In this document: positions 12,632 to 17,287 of the stretch, one piece after another
Numbering within the stretch: position 1 is the first letter of the stretch
Layout: every line of letters starts with the position of its first letter
NCBI GenBank assembly: GCA_905233785.1
Contig: CAJOCV010000035.1
Span: forward strand, 1 to 17,287
DNA length: 17,287 nucleotides
Source: an uncultured Oscillospiraceae bacterium
Lineage (GTDB): Bacteria; Bacillota; Clostridia; Oscillospirales; Oscillospiraceae
Direction of reading: 5' to 3'
The notes under the pieces: model-generated
What the model was told of the DNA's origin: nothing
Database searches by the model: none
The model's input: only the letters and a program-made list of their open reading frames with translations
Position numbers and translations under genes: made by a program

Positions 12632-15172
12632 ATGAACGATCGGGTACGCAAGCTTTTATCCTTGACTGTTATGCTGGTCATGCTGCTGAGCCTGGCGGCG
12701 CAGGGCTTTGCCGAGGGGACGATCAGCGGCGCACAAGCGCCGGAGAACGTCAGCGACACGCTGGACGCGGAGGCGCTCAGGAGGCAAGGCGCGCGGGAAG
12801 TCTATGTATCCGCAAGCGGAGACGACGGGAACGATGGCAGCGAGCAGCACCCGCTCGCTACGCTGAACGCCGCGGCTGAGCGGGCAAACGAGAACAGCGG
12901 GGAGCCGATGTACATTATTCTGCTCAGCGACCTGACGGTGAAGAGCGTTGTGCGCTTTCGCGGCGGGAACGTGGTGCTGATGAGCAACGAGGGCGCGTAC
13001 CGGATTGCCCGCGGTGGTGACTTTGCGAAGGCGTATGACAGCCCGCGCGGTATGTACAACCCCGCCATGATCGAGCTGGGCGCGCTGCACGGGGACGAGA
13101 ACAGCCGCGCGCTGCTCACGGTGGAGAGCGTAATTTTTGACGATCTCGGCGTCGGTGCGGGCGAGGAATACTTGCCCCAGAGCACCGACACGCCCGAGGG
13201 CAACGAAAACCGCGTGCAGGACGCCATCATCGCGGTCTACGGCGGCTCCGCGCTGACGCTCAACCCCGGGACAGAGCTGCGCAATTTTGGCGGCCTGTCC
13301 GCCGTGCGCGTGGCGGATGGCTCCACGCTCACGGTGGAGGATGGCGCCGCGATAAGGGATACCGCCGTGGTAGAGGCGCCGGAGGGGCTTTCGCCCATCC
13401 TTGCCGACAGTCCCGAGCAGGTGCGGGTCGGAACGGAGGCGCTGGTTCAGGGGCATTTCCAACCGGAGGAGCCTGAGGAAAGCGGCGAGCCGGAGGAGCC
13501 CGAGGAAAGCGGCGAGCCGGAGGAACCTGAGGAAAGCGGCGAACCGGAGGAGCCCGAGGAAAGCGGCGAACCGGAGGAGCCTGAGGAACTGATTGAGCAG
13601 AACGGCGCGATCGAGACGCTGAGCGTTCCCCGCGCGGGAGAGATCGGCGGCCTCGGCGGTGAGAGCGGCGGGGAGGACGGCCTGATTTGGACGGTGGATC
13701 CGGAGGAGCTGTACTACAACGCGGCCAATCTGCTGCTGACGCGGTATCAGCTCGGCTACACGCTGCGCGTCACGCTGCCCGACACGCTTGTCACCGCAAT
13801 CAGGCTCGCGGCGGATCAGGTAAACGCGGCTTCCGGCAGCTTCACCGTGACGCTGGATGACCGCCTGCGCCTCGCGACCGCGGGCGGCACGGTGGATTAC
13901 CGCTTTGACAGCGAGCTTTTCCGTCTCTCGGACACGCAGGAAACGCCGACCGAGCGGAAAATTACATTGAATTTCGAGCTGGCGGACGGCTGGAAGGAGC
14001 ATTTGGATGAGTTGAGCGAGCCCTTCACCTTCACCTGCACCGGTGTGCTGGCGAGAACGGATTTCGCCGCGGATACTTTTCTGATCTCCCGCGGGCGGAT
14101 CAACAGCCTGCGCTTTAACATCGGCGGCCAGGTCCGGGATTGGACGACGAGCAGCGTGGAGAAGGAGGCCAAAACCAAGATGCTGCCCGATCCCACGGTT
14201 ATGCTGACCTACGACCCCAACGGCGGCGAGGGCGGGCCGGAGCCGCGCCTGGTTTCCGGGCAGACCGGCTACGTTCTGGAGCAGGAGAATGTCCCCACCC
14301 ACGCGGATGCAGACGGAGTGCCGGTGGTTTTCCTCGGCTGGACAGCGGCGGCGGACAGTACGATCTACAACCGCAAGGACAGCGCGCCGGACACGCTCAC
14401 GACCATTGACATTGACCCTCTGGAGCTGACGCGCACCGTCTACGCGGTTTATGGCAGCGACGTGAACGGGGACGGCGTTGCTGATGTGAAGCAGGAGCTG
14501 GTGGAGCTGCGCTTTGACGCCAACGGCGGCAGCGGCGCGCCCGACCCGATCCTGGCGCTTGCCACGCTTGGCGTCGGCGCGAGCATTGACATCCCCGAGC
14601 AGGAGCCGACGCTGAAATATTACACCTTCCAGGGCTGGAACGAGGACGCGCTCGCCGAGACGGGCAAATACAAGTACAACGCCGCAAAAAGGGCGGATCA
14701 GGACATTCTCATCACGCAGGACACGCTGCTCTACGCCGTCTGGCAGGAAAACCCCAGCTACACCCTGTTTTATAACGCCAACGGCGGCAGCGGCGCTCCC
14801 GCCTCGCAAACCGGCGTCAGCGATGAAAACGGCGCGGTTGAGATGACGATCGCCTCCGGCGTGCCGACGCGCGGCGGCTACGCGTTTTTGGGCTGGTCGC
14901 CCACGCGCAGCGGCGCGGCCGTCTATCAAGGGGGCGACAGGGTCAAAATCAGCAACGGCAACGTGACGCTCTACGCCGTCTGGCAGAGGAACGGCGGCGG
15001 CGCCTACAGCACGGGCGGGGGCTCCGGCGGCGCCTCGCGCAGCACCGGCAGCGGCGCCCCGCGCACCGGCGACGAGGCGCCCATCGCGCTCTACGTGGCG
15101 CTGGCGGTCATCAGTCTCGGCGCGGTCGGCACAGGTGCCTGGCTGCTCCTGCGCGGACAAAAGAAAAAATAA
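12632..15172 (+). CDS. Large cell-wall-anchored surface protein with InlB-type repeats
   Basis: An 846-aa exported protein. A signal peptide (about 1-28, ending QGFAEG) precedes a beta-helix-like region opening with REVYVSASGDDGNDGSEQHP (about 50-260), as in pectin-lyase-fold surface proteins. Residues 279-319 are a tandem EEPEESGEP spacer. A sheet-rich middle domain follows, then three InlB B/Flg_new-type repeats, each with a YDPNGG or ANGGSGAP start, a GW core and a YAVW or YAVYG end. One calcium-loop-like DVNGDGVAD lies near residue 610. The C-terminus has a Gly/Ser linker, the sortase-like motif APRTGDE (about 807-813), a membrane helix and a basic tail RGQKKK. The start at 12632 is chosen for GGAGGG 7 bases upstream. 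Adhesion or matrix binding is likely; the ligand is unknown. Confidence 0.88.
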   Translation: MNDRVRKLLSLTVMLVMLLSLAAQGFAEGTISGAQAPENVSDTLDAEALRRQGAREVYVSASGDDGNDGSEQHPLATLNAAAERANENSGEPMYIILLSDLTVKSVVRFRGGNVVLMSNEGAYRIARGGDFAKAYDSPRGMYNPAMIELGALHGDENSRALLTVESVIFDDLGVGAGEEYLPQSTDTPEGNENRVQDAIIAVYGGSALTLNPGTELRNFGGLSAVRVADGSTLTVEDGAAIRDTAVVEAPEGLSPILADSPEQVRVGTEALVQGHFQPEEPEESGEPEEPEESGEPEEPEESGEPEEPEESGEPEEPEELIEQNGAIETLSVPRAGEIGGLGGESGGEDGLIWTVDPEELYYNAANLLLTRYQLGYTLRVTLPDTLVTAIRLAADQVNAASGSFTVTLDDRLRLATAGGTVDYRFDSELFRLSDTQETPTERKITLNFELADGWKEHLDELSEPFTFTCTGVLARTDFAADTFLISRGRINSLRFNIGGQVRDWTTSSVEKEAKTKMLPDPTVMLTYDPNGGEGGPEPRLVSGQTGYVLEQENVPTHADADGVPVVFLGWTAAADSTIYNRKDSAPDTLTTIDIDPLELTRTVYAVYGSDVNGDGVADVKQELVELRFDANGGSGAPDPILALATLGVGASIDIPEQEPTLKYYTFQGWNEDALAETGKYKYNAAKRADQDILITQDTLLYAVWQENPSYTLFYNANGGSGAPASQTGVSDENGAVEMTIASGVPTRGGYAFLGWSPTRSGAAVYQGGDRVKISNGNVTLYAVWQRNGGGAYSTGGGSGGASRSTGSGAPRTGDEAPIALYVALAVISLGAVGTGAWLLLRGQKKK
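13466..13588 (+). repeat. In-frame 27-bp tandem repeat (4.6 copies)
   Basis: Units begin at 13466, 13493, 13520 and 13547, with a partial copy of 15 bases from 13574. Each encodes EEPEESGEP. Copies differ only at synonymous third positions (CCT/CCC, GAG/GAA), so copy number can change without frameshift. It forms a stiff acidic spacer in the surface protein. Confidence 0.95.
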
Positions 15173-15242
15173 ATCGCAGGGGGCGGCCCTAAAGGACTAA
15201 CTTTGCGTCGCTGTCAGCCGCCCGCGCGGGAAACAAAAATAT

Positions 15243-15296
15243 GCAGAAATGCTGGGCGAATTCGTTTGCAATGCTGCGAATTCGCCCGTTTTCTGC
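15243..15296 (+). terminator. Long interrupted hairpin, possible terminator
   Basis: The inner stem GGGCGAATTCG (15254-15264) pairs perfectly with CGAATTCGCCC (15277-15287). The outer stem GCAGAAA (15243-15249) pairs with TTTCTGC (15290-15296). There is no long T tract, so termination of the surface protein transcript is only one possibility; an intergenic palindromic repeat is another. Confidence 0.4.
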
Positions 15297-15426
15297 GTGA
15301 AAAAGTATCCTGTGCTGCCGGACGGCTGATAGCCCTCCCTGCGGGAAAAGAGGGAAGCTTGACTGCTTTCACAGCCCCTTCGATCAATTGCCGTATGAGT
15401 AATTTTGACCGGGATGCATAAATTGC

Positions 15427-15455
15427 TTGCGCGGTCGGGAATGGCGGTGTATAAT
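15427..15455 (+). promoter_or_regulatory. Possible promoter upstream of the tetranucleotide tract
   Basis: TTGCGC (15427-15432) and TATAAT (15450-15455) are separated by 17 bases, and the -10 is extended (TGTATAAT). It would transcribe toward the (TCAG)17 tract. No confident gene lies downstream on this strand before the terminator at 15626. Confidence 0.5.
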
Positions 15456-15489
15456 GCATGAGAGAATCGAGATAATTATGGGAAAGGGG

Positions 15490-15518
15490 TTGACAGGCAT
15501 GGCGGCGCGGCGTAGCAT
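15490..15518 (+). promoter_or_regulatory. Promoter-like site abutting the tetranucleotide tract
   Basis: TTGACA (15490-15495) and TAGCAT (15513-15518) are separated by 17 bases. Transcription would start inside the (TCAG)17 tract. The -10 matches 4 of 6 consensus positions. Confidence 0.35.
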
Positions 15519-15585
15519 CAGTCAGTCAGTCAGTCAGTCAGTCAGTCAGTCAGTCAGTCAGTCAGTCAGTCAGTCAGTCAGTCAG
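15518..15585 (+). repeat. Tetranucleotide microsatellite (TCAG)17
   Basis: Seventeen perfect TCAG units without any interruption. On the + strand all three frames are open through it (SVSQ repeated), while the - strand has TGA every 12 bases in each frame. A tract of this length and purity should be prone to slippage. A possible small frame from ATG 15499 (AAGGGG before it) or upstream ATGs crosses it and ends at 15627, but I do not regard it as an established gene. Confidence 0.97.
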
Positions 15586-15625
15586 TTAATACTGGCTTCT
15601 TTTCCCATACCTGTAAAAGAACGAT

Positions 15626-15669
15626 AAAAGGCGTGGTGCGCCCGTTTTAACGGGAGCGCCGCGCCTTTT
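15626..15669. terminator. Probable bidirectional terminator
   Basis: AAAAGGCG (15626-15633) pairs with CGCCTTTT (15662-15669), with an inner CCCG/CGGG stem around TTTTAA. The A and T edges allow it to work for both strands: it would end the repeat-tract transcript on + and the antitoxin/toxin-remnant transcript on -. Confidence 0.65.
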
Positions 15670-15683
15670 CGCGCGTGTTTTGT

Positions 15684-15827
15684 TTACGCCAGCCTGTCGG
15701 TATACTCTGACCGGCTGAACAGGAAGCGCCGAAACTCGATCACGTCGCCGTTGACGACATAAAAAGCAAGGAAGTTCTTCACGCGGATCGCATAATAATC
15801 CGCGTCTACCTTAATGACTCCCGATAT
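15684..15827 (-). pseudogene. RelE/ParE-family toxin, C-terminal remnant
   Basis: The 47 sense codons after the antitoxin stop read DADYYAIRVKNFLAFYVV, then EFRRFLFSRSEY, and end DRLA before TAA (15684-15686). This is the C-terminal half of a RelE/ParE toxin (the RVKNFxAFYVV strand and the RRFLFSRSEY end are typical). Family members are about 90-105 aa; the N-terminal half and a start codon are missing. The remnant begins directly after, and in the same frame as, the antitoxin stop (TGA 15828-15830), so a deletion seems to have removed the toxin's start and first half. It should not be translated into an active toxin unless initiation occurs at a rare codon or the stop is read through. Confidence 0.75.
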
Positions 15828-16097
15828 TCAAACCTGTATGCCACGCAGATACGCCTCCGCCTTTTCCCGGAATTCTTTCTCGGAGAAGCTTGGCTCTCCG
15901 GCTCTGACCCGGGCGTCAGCCTCCTGCAAATAGGGGAGGTAGGGGTCGCCGCGCAGTTCAAAGGGGATCGCGCCGCGCATGACCGATTGCTTCAAAAAGA
16001 TACGCACGGCGGAGGAGGTGTCCATGCCAATGCTGGCGAAAAGCCGATCGGCCTCGGCCTTGAGGGCATCGTCCACCCGTACTTGAAGATTTGCCAT
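15828..16097 (-). CDS. RelB/DinJ-family antitoxin
   Basis: An 89-aa antitoxin. Residues 1-50 are a ribbon-helix-helix DNA-binding segment typical of RelB/DinJ: MANLQVRVDDALKAEADRLF, then GMDTSSAVRIFLKQ and RGAIPFEL. The rest is the toxin-wrapping tail with an SFSEKEFREKAEAY helix. ATG at 16097 is chosen because AAAGGAG lies about 8 bases upstream and the promoter's -10 is at 16120-16125; a longer frame to 16148 would begin at its own -35. It normally neutralises a RelE toxin and represses its own promoter. Here the toxin gene is broken, so this is an orphan antitoxin that may persist as an autoregulated repressor or protect against related toxins elsewhere (inference). Confidence 0.9.
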   Translation of the reverse strand: MANLQVRVDDALKAEADRLFASIGMDTSSAVRIFLKQSVMRGAIPFELRGDPYLPYLQEADARVRAGEPSFSEKEFREKAEAYLRGIQV

Positions 16098-16119
16098 TTT
16101 GCACACTCCTTTCCCTTTT

Positions 16120-16148
16120 AGTATATGTCGAAAGCAATGCAATGTCAA
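16120..16148 (-). promoter_or_regulatory. Sigma-A promoter of the antitoxin gene
   Basis: On the - strand TTGACA (16143-16148) and TATACT (16120-16125) are separated by 17 bases, an almost perfect consensus. Confidence 0.88.
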
Positions 16149-16163
16149 TACGAATCATTGCAT
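16137..16163. promoter_or_regulatory. Probable antitoxin operator (inverted repeat)
   Basis: ATGCAATG (16137-16144) and CATTGCAT (16156-16163) are perfect inverted arms 11 bases apart, overlapping the -35 of the antitoxin promoter. Ribbon-helix-helix antitoxins bind such sites to repress their own operon. Confidence 0.6.
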
Positions 16164-16222
16164 AAACACGAAAATCGAAGGCTTGCCCTGCCCTTGCGCA
16201 AGGCGTCGAACACGGTAAACCC

Positions 16223-16242
16223 CGCCGCCCGTGCGGGCGGCG
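16223..16242. repeat. GC-rich hairpin before the glycine-rich protein gene
   Basis: A perfect nine-base stem CGCCGCCCG/CGGGCGGCG with a 2-base centre lies 12 bases before the AGGAGG ribosome binding site. No T tract follows on + . It may be a leader structure or stop read-through from upstream. Confidence 0.45.
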
Positions 16243-16264
16243 TAACATAGAATAGGAGGATAGT

Positions 16265-17287
16265 ATGAAAAACACAGCAAAGAAAACCTTATCGCTTGTG
16301 CTTGCGTTTCTGATGATCCTTGGTCTGTTCCCGACCATGGACGTGACGGCGCACGCGGAGGCGGAGGAGACGTGGAGTGGAGACGTCGTGGCCACCACGC
16401 GGGACATATCCGGCGTTGAGCTAACGGCTGACACGACGCTGACGATCCCCAAGGACGTGCAGTTGAGCGTTTCCAACGGTATCAAAACGAACGGCTATAC
16501 GCTCACCGTCGTCGGCGAGGACGTCGAAAAGAGCAAGCTTTTTGTCTCTGGCACGGACGGCGGATTCGGCGCCGACGGCCTTGAAGATAGCGGCGACGGC
16601 GCTGAAGCTGGCGGCGCCGGCGGCAACGGCGGTGTCGGCATCACCGGCAATGTCGTCATCAACGGCGCGTGGGTTACTGTGATCGGCGGCTACGGCGGCA
16701 ACGGCGGCCGTGGCGGCGACGGCATGGAAGGTGGTTGCGACGCTGATTCAGCCAGAGGCGGCAAAGGCGGCGACGGCGGCGACGGCGGCGCGGCCGTATA
16801 CGGCAACGTCACGGTCCTGGCCGGCCATCTCTGGGCCATGGGCGGCCGTGGCGGCGAGGGCGGCCGTGGCGGCGACGGCGGCGAATTCTTTTATTGGGAT
16901 GATGAGGCGCAAGATATGCTTGATGCCAAAGGCGACAATGGCGAACCCGGCATCGGAGGCTCGCAAGGCGCCCACATTATCGGCACGATCAACGGCGTTT
17001 CCACAGCTGATTCCGGGGGCTTAACGATCACCCCCGCGCCTACCGTCGCCGTCACCGGCATAACGCTCGATAAGACCTCCGCCACCCTCACCGTGGGCGG
17101 CACAGAGACGCTGACGGCTACCGTCGAACCTGACAATGCTACAGACAAGACTGTGAAGTGGAGCACGACCGGCGGTGTGACGCTGTATACCGACGCGGAC
17201 TGCACCCCGGGCAACGAGGTCGGCACGGATGCCACCTCTACTCTGACCGTCTATGCCAAGGGCATCTCTGCGGGCAGCGCCACCGTT
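16265..17287 (+). CDS. Secreted glycine-rich protein with Big_2 domain (partial, 5' end)
   Basis: The frame is open from ATG 16265 to the window edge (341 codons), so the C-terminus is missing. AGGAGG ends 5 bases before the start. A classical signal peptide (KKTLSLVLAFLMILGLFP, cleavage near VTAHA, about residue 31) leads to a short beta-rich part (TLTIPKDVQLSVSNG). Residues about 96-232 are a glycine-rich region of GGxGGxGGD repeats with hydrophobic turns between (VTVIGGYGG, VTVLAGHLWAMGG), which suggests a beta-helix or polyglycine-type fold. From about 260 a bacterial Ig-like Big_2 domain begins (VTGITLDKTSATLTVGGTE). Expect more Big_2 or InlB repeats and an anchor beyond the edge. It is a surface or secreted protein of unknown ligand. 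Confidence 0.88.
   Translation, partial: MKNTAKKTLSLVLAFLMILGLFPTMDVTAHAEAEETWSGDVVATTRDISGVELTADTTLTIPKDVQLSVSNGIKTNGYTLTVVGEDVEKSKLFVSGTDGGFGADGLEDSGDGAEAGGAGGNGGVGITGNVVINGAWVTVIGGYGGNGGRGGDGMEGGCDADSARGGKGGDGGDGGAAVYGNVTVLAGHLWAMGGRGGEGGRGGDGGEFFYWDDEAQDMLDAKGDNGEPGIGGSQGAHIIGTINGVSTADSGGLTITPAPTVAVTGITLDKTSATLTVGGTETLTATVEPDNATDKTVKWSTTGGVTLYTDADCTPGNEVGTDATSTLTVYAKGISAGSATV

Larger units (their letters stand above)
15173..15683. other. Gene-free region with hairpins and a tetranucleotide tract
   Basis: No convincing gene is seen on either strand. The short open frames here have arginine- and alanine-rich, unbiased content. The region holds an inverted repeat GGGCGGC/GCCGCCC (15181-15223) just after the surface protein stop, a long two-part hairpin (15243-15296), a promoter-like site (15427-15455), a second promoter-like site directly before a (TCAG)17 tract, and a terminator hairpin (15626-15669). 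Confidence 0.6.

Noticed and set aside
13466..13588. CRISPR-like repeat in the surface protein gene
   Set aside because: The units are directly adjacent without spacers and keep the reading frame; it is a protein repeat.
12656..15160. An 834-codon - strand frame opposite the surface protein
   Set aside because: Almost the exact mirror of the + strand gene, low-complexity Ala/Arg/Leu content, no ribosome binding site; a GC-skewed codon usage artefact.
15203..15459. Short frames on both strands in the gene-free region
   Set aside because: They overlap each other, cross the long hairpin, lack ribosome binding sites and have random composition.
15518..15585. CRISPR array or rRNA/tRNA-like structure at the TCAG tract
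   Set aside because: The unit is four bases with no spacers, and no cloverleaf or conserved RNA sequence is present.
15748..15760. A promoter-like TTGACGACATAA on the + strand
   Set aside because: It lies inside the toxin remnant coding sequence and no + strand gene follows; likely chance.
1..17287. Insertion sequences, transposases, integrases, phage genes or tRNA genes
   Set aside because: I looked for transposase or recombinase motifs, terminal inverted repeats with target duplications, and tRNA cloverleaf sequences and found none I could support.

Overview
The window is GC-rich Firmicutes DNA, most likely a gut Clostridia of the Oscillospiraceae type. The evidence is consensus sigma-A promoters, strong AGGAGG-type ribosome binding sites, lipobox lipoproteins, a PxTG-like wall-anchoring tail, InlB/Flg_new repeats, Big_2 domains, and a CotH-VTC-DUF4956 gene set. 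The organism assignment is inference from gene content, not a database match.

Layout. (1) 1-300: the end of an unidentified + strand gene, a possible 46-aa hydrophobic peptide and a terminator. (2) 313-2527: a tightly overlapping three-gene operon of an OmpR-type response regulator, a small-loop sensor kinase and a two-helix membrane protein, closed by a terminator. (3) 2531-3837: an extended SDR (NAD(P)-dependent epimerase/reductase-like) gene. Its promoter carries the same 11-bp-spaced repeat as the regulator's own promoter, at the same distance from the -10. (4) 3837-4300: the first 31 codons of a broken Gfo/Idh/MocA oxidoreductase, a terminator, and a 69-aa gene on the - strand with its own promoter. 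(5) 4345-7118, - strand: two coupled FAD-dependent flavoproteins (an FAD-dependent dehydrogenase of the COG2509 type and an HI0933/BaiN-type protein). (6) 7119-7259: two near-consensus promoters back to back. (7) 7260-12440: a complete transcription unit of four overlapping genes: a CotH-kinase lipoprotein with lamin-tail domains, a VTC-type polyphosphate polymerase domain protein, a DUF4956 membrane protein and a Cthe_2159-type beta-helix lipoprotein, ending in a strong terminator. (8) 12484-15172: a leader with four hairpins and a large wall-anchored surface protein. (9) 15173-15683: a gene-free region with long hairpins and a (TCAG)17 tetranucleotide tract. (10) 15684-16163, - strand: a RelB/DinJ-type antitoxin with promoter and palindrome, followed by only the C-terminal half of its RelE-like toxin. 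(11) 16265-end: the start of a secreted glycine-rich protein with a Big_2 domain, cut by the window edge.

How parts may work together. The two-component system probably regulates itself and the SDR gene through the shared repeat. The four-gene CotH-VTC-DUF4956-beta-helix unit is the best candidate for an under-described system: a cytosolic polyphosphate polymerase domain, a separate four-helix membrane partner, and two exported lipoproteins, one a predicted protein kinase. This resembles a split version of the yeast VTC synthase/translocase joined to surface modification. That model is inference; only the gene order, overlaps and domain signatures are seen here.
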